Assembly (NCBI RefSeq): GCF_907164915.1
Contig: NC_061863.1
Span: forward strand, 36,119,382 to 36,183,381
DNA length: 64,000 nucleotides
Direction of reading: 5' to 3'
From: Impatiens glandulifera
Taxonomy: Eukaryota; Streptophyta; Magnoliopsida; Ericales; Balsaminaceae
The notes beneath the pieces were generated by a model. That model did not search any database. It saw nothing but the letters and a program-made list of their open reading frames with translations, and was not told where the DNA came from. Positions 36,418 through 47,260 of the stretch are shown here, piece after piece. The position numbers were made by a program, and so were the translations under genes. The stretch's first letter is position 1; each line of letters starts with the position of its first letter.

Positions 36418-36421
<4 letters not shown>
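35128..36421 (+). repeat. 3' LTR of the copia element
   Basis: 1294 bp, same ends and TATA box (35767-35774) as the 5' LTR. Differences are mostly C/T and A/G transitions plus a few 1-bp indels, for example around 35815, 35849 and 36120-36180. Confidence 0.95.

Positions 36422-36475
<54 letters not shown>
36422..36475. repeat. (AT)n microsatellite, right half of the copia target site
   Basis: An AT run starts immediately at the end of the 3' LTR. Another AT run ends at the 5' LTR (22641-22656). The two are probably one original microsatellite split by the insertion. Confidence 0.85.
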
Positions 36476-36476
<1 letters not shown>

Positions 36477-36879
36477 CATTTAAAAATACCATTGCAACAT
36501 ACATCCTAGTTCATCTTTATCCAATTATTTATCATTTTAAGATAATGGAAGATATTGACATATATAATAACAAAAATTATAGTTATTTATTATATATGCT
36601 AAAAGTATTATCACAATATTATTAGAAATATTAGATAATATGATAATATTAATATCTAAAAAAGGTAGATGAGGAAACTTATTACAATATTTTACATTTT
36701 TTTTTATCTTGGTTGACCTATTTTGTTTTTAATCACACAAAATCATAATCAATATTGATGCTCTAATAAAATTGGTAAATGCTTTAATAAATATATATAT
36801 AATATCTTTTTCTTAGTAAATATTTTATTTATATGTATATTTTTTTTCATCCAATTATCATAATTATAGAGATTTTTTA
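36476..36879. other. AT-rich DNA between the copia element and the SINE-like repeat
   Basis: No gene, RNA or recognisable repeat beyond short AT runs. Confidence 0.5.
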
Positions 36880-37075
36880 ACCCACCAATGTACAATTGTA
36901 AGAGTCAGCTTACGATATCAAAATGTCACAAGTTCGATTTAATCTGAAAGCGCTTTGTGTTGAGCGGAGACATGTCACAAGTTCGATTTAATCTGAAAGC
37001 GCTTTGTGTTGAGCGGAGACATATAATTACGGGTGTCATGATAGTTCTCCTTACTTCAAAAAAAAATAATAATTT
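36880..37075 (+). mobile_element. Probable tRNA-derived SINE with internal 49-bp duplication
   Basis: The stretch AATTGTAAGAGTCAGCTTAC...AAGTTCGATTTAATC resembles a pol III promoter, with a B-box-like AGTTCGATTT. A poly(A)-like tail, AAAAAAAAATAATAAT, follows near 37060-37075. A 49-bp segment starting ATGTCACAAGTTCGATTT and ending GAGCGGAGAC is present twice in perfect tandem (36923-36971 and 36972-37020), so the B-box region is duplicated. No target duplication was found. The call is tentative. Confidence 0.45.
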
Positions 37076-37113
37076 AATTTTGAAACTTTTTTACATTATT
37101 ATTTCTCTTTAAT

Positions 37114-38424
37114 ATGTTATTTGTTGATTTGATCCAAAACTACGAAGTTCTAAGTTATTATTGGTTGAAGGCCAATAACAACACTCAAGTAAGCGATATC
37201 AATGACTCTAACCAGGCTCAGGTTGAGAGAAATGTGAACAGGTCTGAACTTAACAGCAATGAACGCACTAAGGATGATAAGATGGGCAACCAAAAGCAAG
37301 AACAGATAAGGGTAAGGAAGAAGATAGGAAAAAGAATGAAGTGGGTAAGGGTACAAGCTGGCCCTACTAACGTTGATCATATTGGTCATGTTCAGGGCAC
37401 CGGTCCTAGGGATTCTGTTTTCTCAAGAATATGTCATGTTCAAAATGTCAGTCCTGGTCAGGGTATCGGTCCTGATAAAGCTGGACATAGACACACCGGT
37501 CCTAGAGCTTCTCATAAAGCTACTATTCCTAGCCATATTGACCATATTAAGCCTGGTCTTGGACTTGTTGATCATGAAACTACTCAAGCTACCGGACTTG
37601 CTACTACAGGTCCTGATGAAAAATGTGCAACCATTGCTGATCACGGCTATATTGGTCCTAATACTGGCACAAGTCCTATTATTGTGGATGATACTATTGT
37701 TGGTCCTAACTCCACCGATCCCAATACTGATCAAAGAACTGGTCTTGATGTAACTACATGTCCTAGTTCCAAAGTTTCTGAAATTCAAAGATCTATGAGA
37801 CGGGGAATACTTGGCCCATATGAAACAAGCAAAATTGGATCTGAAGGCACTCCAATAGGTCGTGAGTCTACTCTTCACAGTTCTAGGAATGCAAGCAGGA
37901 ACCTAAAAAACAATGTCATCAAAATTCGAAATGACATGACCCTTGGGCTCAGAGCCACCTTTCGAGATGATGAACAGGAGAATCTTGGAATAAGTAATAA
38001 AGAAGCTCTTGAGAATGGACTGAGAAATCTTGGGTTTTGTGAAATCAAAAGATCAAGTGCAGAAGAAGACAATTTGGTCTTGAATAATGCAGTGAGCCTT
38101 AATTCTGAAGTAGGGCGAATAAAAACCGATAACAAACATGAATCTAGTAGTGAAGAGGTTCAAAGTCAGAAAAGACTTACTAAAGCAGAACAAGATGAAA
38201 ATCGAAGACAAAGCAGAAAGATCCTGGATCCAGAAGCTACTAAATCTATTACGGGAGAAGATGAGATCTATATGAGGCAACCCTCACTCAATGGCAATAA
38301 TATTCCATGTAATCAAACTGTAGCCATTGAGGATAGTGAGGCAAGTGATGCTTATGATTTCTCTGATGAAGAGGTCCAGGACAGTCTGGAAAGTCAGGAA
38401 CCCAACACTTATATTCATTCATGA
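37114..38424 (+). CDS. LINE ORF1 C-terminal part, 436 codons, 5'-truncated
   Basis: Only the downstream linker part of an L1-type ORF1 remains. It is hydrophilic, rich in Gly, Asn, Asp and Thr, with repeated GP-containing motifs (residues about 85-215) and no recognisable RRM or zinc knuckle. Those would lie in the part lost by 5' truncation. The LINE starts at 37167, so the ATG at 37114 and the first 17 residues or so come from the target DNA, not the element. The stop TGA overlaps the ORF2 start in ATGA (38421-38424). It is unlikely to be a functional gene. Confidence 0.65.
   Translation: MLFVDLIQNYEVLSYYWLKANNNTQVSDINDSNQAQVERNVNRSELNSNERTKDDKMGNQKQEQIRVRKKIGKRMKWVRVQAGPTNVDHIGHVQGTGPRDSVFSRICHVQNVSPGQGIGPDKAGHRHTGPRASHKATIPSHIDHIKPGLGLVDHETTQATGLATTGPDEKCATIADHGYIGPNTGTSPIIVDDTIVGPNSTDPNTDQRTGLDVTTCPSSKVSEIQRSMRRGILGPYETSKIGSEGTPIGRESTLHSSRNASRNLKNNVIKIRNDMTLGLRATFRDDEQENLGISNKEALENGLRNLGFCEIKRSSAEEDNLVLNNAVSLNSEVGRIKTDNKHESSSEEVQSQKRLTKAEQDENRRQSRKILDPEATKSITGEDEIYMRQPSLNGNNIPCNQTVAIEDSEASDAYDFSDEEVQDSLESQEPNTYIHS
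37152..37166. repeat. Left 15-bp target-site duplication of the LINE
   Basis: AAGTTATTATTGGTT, repeated exactly at 42216-42230 just after the poly(A) of the LINE. It defines the element as 37167-42215. Confidence 0.9.
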
Positions 38425-41400
38425 ATATAGTGACATGGAACATAAGGGGACTCAATGACCCTCTAAAATGTAAAGAAATCAGGAGGATCATTGAGAATCA
38501 GAAGATCACTATTATGGGTATTCTTGAGACAAAAGTCAAAAGTCGGAACGTTGAGAAGGTTAGCAAACTGTGTATTGATAGTAGCTGGGAAATCATTCAC
38601 AACTCAAATGACAAAACGGGCAGAATCTGGGTTATTTGGGATAACAAAGTTGTTGAGGTGATGACTCTTTTTTCGAATGATCAAGCAATCCTGGTGGAGG
38701 TCAAAGACAGAATCACAAGAATCGTGTTTAATCTTGCTATTATCTATGGTAGCAACTCAAGCACGGAAAGAAGACTCCTCTGGAATTGTCTTAGAAACTG
38801 GATCGGTATTGATAAATCTTGGGCTGTCCTCGGTGATTACAACGTAACTAGAAACGAATCTGATCGTAGCCCAGAATCTGAAATTACTCGGGATATGATT
38901 GAATTTAATGACTACATTAGAGATATGGGTTGTATCGAGCCTACCAATTCTGGGAACTTCTTCACTTGGTCTTCTACGAGAGGGAATGAACAAATTAGAA
39001 AAAGTAGAATTGACAGATGTCTGGTAAATGAGAACTGGATTAACCAATTTCCGAGAAGTCAACTTCATGTTTTGAATCCGGGTATATCTGATCACTGCCC
39101 GATTAAATTGTTCTGGGAAAAGGAAGAAAGGTTCAAAAGGCCCTTTAAAATTTTCAATTTTTGGATGGATAACGATAAATTCAAGGGTATCCTCGAAAGC
39201 ATATGGTCAACAGATGTCAGAGGTTCCAACATGTACAGGGTTTCTGAGAAGCTTAAGCTCCTGAAGAATCATCTCCAAAGCTTTGACAAGAAGAAGTTCA
39301 GCAATATCTCCAATAGAGTTCTGGCTTCTAGAGAAGAACTGGAAGAGGTTCAGAAAAAGTTATTAAGGGATGATAGTGATGAACAACTCAATGAAACAGA
39401 AAGATATGCGCTTGAAAACTTCAGGAAGCTGAGTCTGCTTGAAGAGAATTTTGTTAGACAGAAATCAAGACAGAGCTGGCTTTCGTTGGGTGACAAAAAC
39501 ACAGCTTTCTTCTACAGAAAATGCAAGGCTAGAAACATGAGAAACAATGTGTACAGGCTGAAGAATGATGATGGTGAATATGTTCAGGGTCAAAAGGGTG
39601 TCCAAGATCTGGCTATTGATTTCTATAAGCAGCTTATGGGTACAAGAAAGCAGCATCAAAGTCACCTGAATACCTTGTATCAATTTATTGATAGGAAAAT
39701 CTCTGCAGAAGATAGTCGCGAGTTGATAAGGGTGGTCACGAAGGTTGAGGTTAAAGAAGCTCTGTTTAGTATTGATGGGAATAAAAGCCCGGGTCCTGAT
39801 GGGTTTAATGCACAGTTCTTCAAAAATAATTGGTCGGTTGTGGGTAAAGATGTTACTGATGGGGTTCTGGAGTTTTTCAAAAACAGGAAGATGTTAAAGC
39901 AATGGAATACAGCGGTCCTAACCTTGATCCCCAAAACTGCGGTACCTGAGAAAGTACAAGATTTTAGACCAATTTCCTGCTGCAATGTGATTTATAAAAT
40001 AATTTCAAAAATCATTTCTAAACGTTTTAAAAATGTTATAGGAAAAATAATAAATCTTAATCAATCTGCATTCATCCCCGGTAGGACAATCTTTCATAAT
40101 ATTTTTCTCATGCAGAGCCTATTAAAAGGCTACGGGAAAAAGAAAATATCCCCGAGAGTGGCTTTCAAAATAGATATCAAGAAAGCTTTTGACTCTGTTA
40201 GATGGGAAGCCATTCGAGACTTTTTGGTTGTTTCTGCTTTTCCTATGATTTTTATCGATTGGATTATGCAATGCGTTTCATCATCCTGCTTTGTTGTTAG
40301 CGTCAATGGAGTCCACAGAGGCTATTTCAAGGGTGAAAACGGAGTAAGGCAAGGGGACCCCCTCTCTTCTTACCTTTTCGTAGCTATCATGGCGATCTTT
40401 GAGAGCATCTTCGCGATGTTCCGAAAGAATCGTCCATACATCTTTCACCCATTCTGTGAGGTAGAGGAGGTAACACATTTATGCTTTGCTGACGATTTGT
40501 TCATTCTAGCGCACGCGGACGTTGATTCCATTAAAACTATTAGAGATGCATTAACGTTCTTTTCTGAGGTAACATGTTTAACTATTAATGAAAGCAAAAG
40601 TGTGGCATTTTATGGAGGCGTGAAGGACGAAACAAAGCAGGACATCTTCAACATCATGGGCATCAAGGAAGGCAGATTTCCCATAAGGTACTTAGGAATT
40701 TCGTTAACTGCGAAGCAGATCGAGATCTCACACTGCAAGCCGCTGATTGAAAAGGTAAAAAACACGATATCTGGCTGGGCAGCGAAAAAACTTTCTTATG
40801 CAAGGAGGATCGAACTTATCAAAACCGTGGTTATGAGAATAGTTGGCTATTGGGCGCAACAAATGGTCATTCCGAAGAAGGTAATGAAGGAACTCGACAC
40901 ACTGATGAGAAACTTTATCTGGGATAATAGTGGAAGAGGAGGAAAGAAAGTCAAATGGACCGCTCTCTGCAAACCGAAGGACGAGGGAGGCATCGACTTG
41001 AAGAACTGTATCGAGTGGAACAAGGCTCTAACCTTCAAGCATCTGTGGGCTTTGGAGCGCAATCAGGAGTCACTATGGATCAAATGGATGCATACGAGAT
41101 TTATGAAACACGAAACCAGCATCTGGACCTGCAAAATTCACGAAGGTATGAGTTGGTCTCTAAAAAAGATTCTTAAACTAAGAAGCGATATTGCAGATCT
41201 TTATGACATCCGACTAGGGGACGGGAAAAGCACTCTATTCTGGCACGACCCTTGGTTTGAAAACCAACCTATCATCGACAAGGAGTAGTTTCAAAATACT
41301 CGTATCAGAAGAGACTGCGCAAAAGCTAAAATCAGAGACATCAAATACGGGAATTGGAACTTGCTCTTGAGAAGAATTCCAGAAGGAAAGAGGATACTTG

Positions 41401-42215
41401 ATCATATAAGTAACATACAACTACACGACAGACCGGATATTCATGAATGGAAAGCTGAGGACAATGGAAAGCTGGTATTGAAGAAAATATGGGAGGTAAT
41501 CCAGGAAAAAGCACAGAAAGTAGAATGGGCTCCTCTTGTATGGTTAACGAAGATTATCCCTCGACACTAGTTCATCCTATGGCTTGCCTTCTAGGAAAGA
41601 CTCAACACACGTGATCGTATCAATAAGTATATGAGCATCCCGGACGCGAGCTGTCTTCTATGCATAGGAAATGAAGAAACCATAGATCACCTATTCGGGA
41701 GCTGTTGTATTGCTTCGGAGCTTTGGGACAGATTCTATAAAAGCCTGGAGCTGATTAGTTTCCCGAGCGAATGGAATGAAATCAAAGAAGCGGCACTACT
41801 CAAAGCCAAGGGAAATAGATTTGCAACAAGCGTGTTCAAGAGCGGCTTTGGAGCAGTGGTGTATAACATTTGGCAAAACGGAATGCAAGGGTATATGACA
41901 GAACCCGCAGGAGCATTGACGAGTTATGGAAAGATATTGTATTGGATTGCAGCGCCCTCGCGGGAACGTGGAGAGGAATTCCAAGCACGGAGCAGAACTG
42001 AAATATCTGTAGGAACTGGAATTTACCGTTTTTTAAACTCACTAGAATTGAAAGCATTGTAAACAGATAATTCATTTACGTTTTTAGCTTTTATTCAGAA
42101 TGTTACGACTTCAAAATCATTCTAGGCCTGTCTAGAATGATCTCTTAAACTCGTGGTTTTTTTTCCCGTTTTTGGGAATTTTTAATGAATGACGCTAAGA
42201 CGTTTTCCAAAAAAA
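37167..42215 (+). mobile_element. 5'-truncated L1-type LINE, about 5.05 kb
   Basis: A non-LTR retrotransposon flanked by a perfect 15-bp target duplication and ending in A9 (42209-42217, overlapping the duplication). It contains the end of ORF1, an ORF2 with endonuclease, reverse transcriptase and zinc-binding domains, and a 146-bp 3' UTR. The start inside ORF1 shows 5' truncation typical of target-primed reverse transcription. The exact flanks indicate a fairly recent insertion, although ORF2 has since gained stop codons or was copied from a defective source. Confidence 0.93.
38421..42062 (+). pseudogene. LINE ORF2 (endonuclease-reverse transcriptase) with three in-frame TAG codons
   Basis: One frame runs from ATG 38421 to 42062, interrupted only by TAG at 41286-41288, 41568-41570 and 41592-41594. 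The uninterrupted first part is 955 codons. The APE-type endonuclease has WNIRGLNDP, ILETKVKS, GDYNV, RIDRCLVN and SDHCPI. The reverse transcriptase has FRPISCCNVIYKI, QSAFIPGR, KKAFDSVRW, GVRQGDPLSSYLF and the FADD box near residue 690. After the first stop the frame still encodes the zf-RVT region (RLNTRDRINKYMSIPDASC, C-x2-C, HLFGSC). No RNase H domain follows. The catalytic residues I can see are intact, but the C-terminal zinc region is separated by stops. Confidence 0.9.
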
Positions 42216-42304
42216 AAGTTATTATTGGTTATTTGGTTAACAAACTACAATCATGTCAGGTCAGTTGTTACATAATAATGTCATTTGACATCCAAACTCA
42301 CATT

Positions 42305-42309
<5 letters not shown>

Positions 42310-42392
<83 letters not shown>
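42310..42392. repeat. (AT)n microsatellite
   Basis: About 40 uninterrupted AT dinucleotides. ORFs encoding alternating Ile-Tyr across it are artefacts. Confidence 0.95.
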
Positions 42393-42394
<2 letters not shown>

Positions 42395-42565
42395 ATTGTT
42401 CTTTAATTTTAATATTTTTTAATCATTTAAAAAGTATATTTTATACTTATTTTAATCATCTAAGTGTCTAACCTAATTTTAGGTTTTTATGGTTAAAAAA
42501 TACTGTTTTTTTAAAAATCAATGCTAAATAAAATTTTATCTTTATTAATTTATATTTTCTCTCTA

Positions 42566-42569
<4 letters not shown>

Positions 42570-42602
<33 letters not shown>
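42570..42602. repeat. (AT)n microsatellite
   Basis: A pure AT dinucleotide run at the left edge of a dispersed repeat. Confidence 0.95.
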
Positions 42603-42605
<3 letters not shown>

Positions 42606-42975
42606 GATTACAACTTTTGACATTATCTTAGGTCTTAGGTCATGAATCACCCTATGTGGACACGAATCATTAAGTTTTATCTTCAATGTTTGTGTTACTC
42701 AAACCAACATTTTTTCTATGGACGAACCATTCGATTACACATTTCGACATGATTACATGCCCTAACTCACCCTCCGTGGACGAACCCATAAGTTATCTCA
42801 CCACTATTATATGTTATATATTTCAAGTCAAATTCACACTAACAAATAATAATTACTTTTAAAGGGATTTGAATCATGCTCTTAAGTATGAAATGTGAAT
42901 ACATTAACCTTTAGACCAAGTAAGACGTTTGAAATAATTTTATAATTTTGTGTATGTATATATATATTTTATAAG
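42603..42975. repeat. Dispersed repeat D, copy 1
   Basis: Contains CATGATTACATGCCCTAACTCACCCT, GGACGAACCCATAAG, GGATTTGAATCATGCTCTTA and a closing GTGTATGTATATATATATTT. The same order of blocks is found at 46165-46700. The part near 42860-42925 resembles the complement of a tRNA-like head, so a SINE or LTR origin is possible. Non-coding. Confidence 0.6.
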
Positions 42976-42989
42976 TTAACATTTATAAT

Positions 42990-45552
42990 TGTAACTCCCA
43001 GGAATTGCTCCCCTCCGTAGCATAGCACGTGTCATGGACACATGGCAATATAGGGAATATCGCGGGGATGTTCAAGGTTCGATGCATTTCAACTTTGGTT
43101 TGTGTGCCACCAAACGTCTTTTAAAAGAAAATATTATTTTAAAATTAAAAAAAAATAAAATAATACATGGGAGCTTTGAAATTAATTATGTAAAAATAAT
43201 TAATTTTGTTCAATTTTTAATAATTTGGGAGCCAAATAATAATTTGGCCAAAACCCGGTTTAAATTAATTAAATACAAATAATTTAAGAGATTATTTATT
43301 TGAAATCAGATTCGCCAAGTGATTTTTATGAAAATCAATAAAATGATACGTGTATAAACGTATTTATACCAGAATTTCTATAAAGGGTTCTTATTTTTGG
43401 TTACGCTTGGGAAATGGCTTTCGCGTTATGTCCTTCGCGCCCGTCAAATGACAGTTTTAAAATTTTAAAATAAACAAAGTCTGGCTATTTAAGATTTATT
43501 TATAACATTTATTTTCTTTAATTAGTAGTTCATGGGTCCGAAACAAAGATATGTTTAGATTGCGTAAATAAGTATACAAAATTATTTAGAAGGGTGTACC
43601 TGCGATTATAATGATATCAGAAAAATGTTAGGATTTAAAAATAAATTCCAAACAGGACCTTAACCAAAATATTGGGTTAGAAAATATCCCAAAAATATAT
43701 AAATATCATTTTCTGACGTTCGGGATTATTTGAAAATGTATTCGAGTTCCAAAATTAAAAAAATAATTATGGAGTTTGAAAAGTGGAACGAAACAGACCT
43801 TAGGACTAGAGTCTTAGGGTTTGAGTTCAGTTATGGTGATCTGGGCTCAGACGAGTTTGGTCTAGACCGGGGTGGGCCGAACTAAGGCTTGGGAGTATGG
43901 GTCAAGGGACCAGAAGGCTCGGTCCTAGGTTCGAGAGGCTGGTCTCGAACTAGGACTACTCGGTCGAGGGACTAGAGGGCTCGGTCCTAAGGTTTATGAG
44001 GCTCAGTCCTAAACTCAGGCTGCTCGGTCCTAGGCTTGGGAGGCTCGGTCCCGGGTCTAGATTTCTTCGGTCGTGGACCTATGAGGCTCGGTCCTAGATC
44101 AAACTTCTTGGTCCGAGGTTAAAAACCTCAGTCGAATGTGTCGGTCCTTGATCAAGAACACCGGTCTTCGGTTTTGGTCATAAATCAAGAATACCGGTCA
44201 TCGGTCTCGGTCCTAACTCAAGAACATCAATCTTTGGTCTCGGTCCGTACCGAAGATTCTCGGTCCCGGTCCTATAGGACTCGGTCTTAGGACCAAGTGT
44301 TCTTCATTTGGTATGAAGCAATTGCCGAGCTTGTAAATTTTGATACAGATCATGAAATCATGATCTGTATGTTACAAATAATTCATATGATTACGGAGAA
44401 CAAAATCCTTAGCCTAAATCACGATCATTCGATCTTTACAAAAATTAATTTCTAAAAAATATTTTTATTTCTAAATTTGGGATCTCTTAAATTATGTCAT
44501 TTCAAGGTCTGATTTTTATTCCATTAGCTTTTAAATGATGAATATAGATGAATACAACCAAAACAAGAACATCATTACATCGTTACAATGATTTTTGAAG
44601 ATGAAATCCAAACTTAAAAATTTCAAAAACACAATTTGATAAACATGATCAAAACGATGTTACTATGATTGAGAAATCATCTCAATATGTTTACAAACAT
44701 GTTAGACAACTATTTGAATCAAAATTAAAGCCTAAAAGCTTAAGAACACTAATTTCAAAAATCCAGATTTTTAAACTGATTTTTCGAAATTCTTATTTTA
44801 AGTTGATTTGTTCCAATTTCTTTCAACATAAAGTAATACATGATATAGGGAGTGATTTTAAATAAAGAGATCACATAATTAAATCCTAGAACAGATCAAA
44901 CTTATTAAACTTGAAAATTTTGAAAATTTTCACCAATTGAATTACAGAGGTTCTGAATTCATACCAACAGTTGGAGAACACTCTTAGGAGCTGTTGGAAG
45001 CTTTCCAGAAGCTTGAATCAAAGTTGGGATCATCGAAGATGGTTTTCACAAAAACTAGTTATTGACTGAAATTTAAAACTTTGATTTCTATTGTAATATG
45101 AGTGAATTGTTTGATGGTTTTATTAAGAAATCCTAAGAGACTATTTATACTAACTTTAGGTCGATTGAAGAAGCTCAATTCAAGTCCAATTTTACCATCT
45201 CCGTTCTTATCCCTAATCTTATCTCAAACTGTGGCAGTCTAGCTAGGGAATATGATAAGGTTTCTAGGTTTAGGGGTATTACTTGCGGGGATAAGACGAG
45301 CACATGGAAGAAAAATGGAGGGATAAGGATGACTGTAGGCGGAGATAAACATTCTGGAAGAATTATCGCCGATCAGTTGCGATTCCTGCGAGCGTCCTGC
45401 ATCGCCGGAAGAAGACAAGTTGAAACGTCTTCGTTTCGTGGCGCCATTAGGCGTTCCGTCTTGTTCGTCAACGTTTGAGGGATCTGGGCTAACGGGGTTA
45501 GTCCATCCCGTTAGTTGATCTAGTGGAGCAGGCGCGCGCTGACTTTGTTACA
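42990..45552 (-). mobile_element. LTR-like, GGTC-rich repeat element (family G, copy 1)
   Basis: Candidate ends read TGTAAC...GTTACA (42990 and 45552) and would make a minus-strand LTR of about 2.56 kb. Flanking duplications do not match, so the ends are uncertain. On the minus strand a TATA box (TATAAATA, + coordinates 45142-45149) is conserved in copy 2 at 56970-56977. On the plus strand 43905-44290 is an irregular array of CGGTCC/GGCTCGGTC/CTCGGTCC motifs. A dyad with arms ACAGATCATGA/TCATGATCTGT lies near 44345-44370. The right part (44300-45500) is homologous to 55870-57310. No coding region is seen. Confidence 0.5.
43905..44290. repeat. GGTC-rich irregular array
   Basis: About two dozen GGTC or GGTCC motifs spaced 10-25 bp apart, in repeats such as GAGGCTCGGTCCTAG, a local rise in GC in otherwise AT-rich DNA. 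Similar arrays occur at 55735-55880 and 57325-57480. Confidence 0.8.
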
Positions 45553-46164
45553 CCCGGTTGTGTGACGCGTTTCTGAGGAATTGGTGAATATCCAACGCTA
45601 ATCCGATGGATAAGAATCTGGCTGCATCAATTAAAAATAATTTTAGCTGCACCAGATTATCAATTTTATTTTTAATAAAAAAATGTTATTTGAAATCAAA
45701 TTTTAACCAATTTTCTTGCGTTTTTCTTCACTAAAATTCCACAAAAAAATATTTTTAGAAGTATAAAAAAAGTTATGTTCATTATTTATATTTTTGGGTA
45801 TTTTGGATATTTATTTAATTGTTTTAAACCAACCATAAATTATATATAATTTATGTTTAAAATCATAATTAAATATTTTCAACACCTTTTTGAGTTTAAT
45901 TTGGGTTAAATAGATACAATATTTTAACCTCAAATTATGTTTTGGATTTTTATTTATTTATCATAATTAGGGTTTAATTATCACAATAATTAACCCTTAT
46001 TTTGGTTTTAATTACTCTTTTAGTTATTTTAAATTTAAAATATTATTAAAAATAATAATATTATTTATAAAATAGGGTGTCAAATTTTCATTTTTACAGT
46101 AACTAATGTATTTTTTATTTTCCATCTCATCATAATTTATCTTTTAATTTTTTTTAATTTATAA
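45553..46164. other. AT-rich intergenic DNA
   Basis: No gene or clear repeat. Many TTTAATTA and AATAATTA words. Confidence 0.5.
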
Positions 46165-46700
46165 TATTTATATATATATATATATATTTGATTAAATATT
46201 TGGGCATGATCATATGCCCTAAATCACCCTATGTAAATGAACCATTAAGTTTTCTAATAAGTATTTGTGTTACCTTCTGCTTCATCCACCACTATAATAT
46301 GGATAAATTCAAACCCACGTATAATAATTATTTTTGAAAGTTTCAAACATAGGCCTTGTTTGGTTCTGAGTTTTTTAAAAAACCAAGAGAGAGAAAGATT
46401 GGATGATGGGTGATGATTTTGAGAAATTAATGATTAGTTTTGGTAGAAAGACTTAAAGGGTATTGATATATATAAATAAAATAAAAAATAATAATTTAAA
46501 ATAGAAGGTATTTTTGTATTTTAGTTAATAATATAAGTGATGTGATTGATGAGAAGTGATTGATTGTAAAATGAATTTTGTATGAGTTGTTTAAATAACC
46601 CAAAGAGAAGAAGGGCATAGTCTTAAGTATGTAATGTGAATAATAATTAAGTTTGAAATTATTTTATAATTTGTTTGTATGTATATATATTTTTCTAAAC
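46165..46700. repeat. Dispersed repeat D, copy 2, interrupted by a MITE
   Basis: Shares blocks with 42603-42975 (GCATGATCATATGCCCTAAAT, CACCACTATAATAT, CTTAAGTATG.AATGTGAATA, TTGTATGTATATATAT). The homology is split by a 265-bp MITE at 46352-46616. Confidence 0.6.
46352..46616 (+). mobile_element. MITE, Harbinger/Tourist-like, copy 1
   Basis: Begins GGCCTTGTTTGG and ends with a decayed inverted copy (GAAGAAGGGC). It is flanked by ATA on both sides (46349-46351 and 46617-46619). It is the inverted counterpart of the element at 51798-52073: both share ACTTAAAGGGTATTGATATATATAAATAAA in opposite orientation. The GGCCTTGTTTGG terminus and 3-bp duplication suit PIF/Harbinger-type MITEs. Confidence 0.8.
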
Positions 46701-46708
46701 TAGATTTT

Positions 46709-46709
46709 G

Positions 46710-46764
<55 letters not shown>

Positions 46765-46845
46765 TTTTTTTTATTTTTTAATAAATATTTATTATTTTAA
46801 TAAATTTTAATTAATATTTTATTTTTAAAATTTATTAATTTTGAG

Positions 46846-46892
<47 letters not shown>
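46709..46892. repeat. Two (AT)n microsatellites with T/A-rich spacer
   Basis: AT runs at about 46709-46760 and 46849-46892 separated by AT-rich sequence. Confidence 0.9.
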
Positions 46893-46898
<6 letters not shown>

Positions 46899-47260
46899 TG
46901 AGAACGATAAACTCAACTAAATTTTCAATGAAAACAAGTTTATGAATACAATGTGTAAAAACAAGTCCATGAATACGATGTGCCTTACCACGTTGTCTCT
47001 ACGTCTTGAAACGCACATTTCGGGTCTCAAAACGCTCATTTTGGGTCCTCATTTTGGAACCATAATTTTTTTTGTCTCGAAACGAAAGTTTCGGGATCTA
47101 AAATGAGCGTTTCAATAAGTTTTTAATTTTTTTTCACTCTCTTACCCACATGCATTTCATGATATTTTAAAAATTTTCTCTCTCCTATCTACATGACATG
47201 CCACTTCAATTCGTGCACTTGTTTTCTTTGAAATTTTCTTTGAGATTATCATTTTTCATA
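46899..47260. mobile_element. Foldback MITE inserted in AT repeat
   Basis: Left end GAGAACGATAAACTCA...AAATTTTCAATGAAAACAAGT and right end ACTTGTTTTCTTTGAAATTT...TGAGATTATCATTTTTC are imperfect inverted repeats of about 45 bp. The centre (about 47015-47116) is a second dyad with arms AAACGCTCATTTT/AAAATGAGCGTTT and CGAAACGAAAGTTTCGG. Both flanks are ATATATAT, so the target duplication cannot be fixed. Non-coding. A Mutator-like origin is possible. Confidence 0.6.

Larger units (their letters stand above)
22657..36421 (+). mobile_element. Near-intact SIRE/Maximus-type Ty1/copia LTR retrotransposon, 13.8 kb
   Basis: Two LTRs (1291 and 1294 bp) start TGTTAGATAAATTCATACCG and end GATCTAGATCCTAACA. 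By eye they differ at roughly 25-30 positions, about 98% identity, so insertion is fairly recent. A tRNA-Met-type primer-binding site follows the left LTR and a purine tract precedes the right one. The interior encodes, in order, gag, a linker, pol (protease, integrase, reverse transcriptase, RNase H, the copia order), then three more same-strand ORFs. A long gag-pol, pol sequence character and extra coding downstream of pol fit the SIRE lineage, whose members may carry an env-like ORF there. Flanks are TATAT on both sides (22652-22656 and 36422-36426), consistent with a 5-bp duplication, though the target is itself an AT repeat. Defects seen: a frame change at the gag-linker and linker-pol borders. 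Confidence 0.95.

Noticed and set aside
42185..42406. An ORF of alternating Ile-Tyr codons
   Set aside because: It is a translation of the (AT)n microsatellite.
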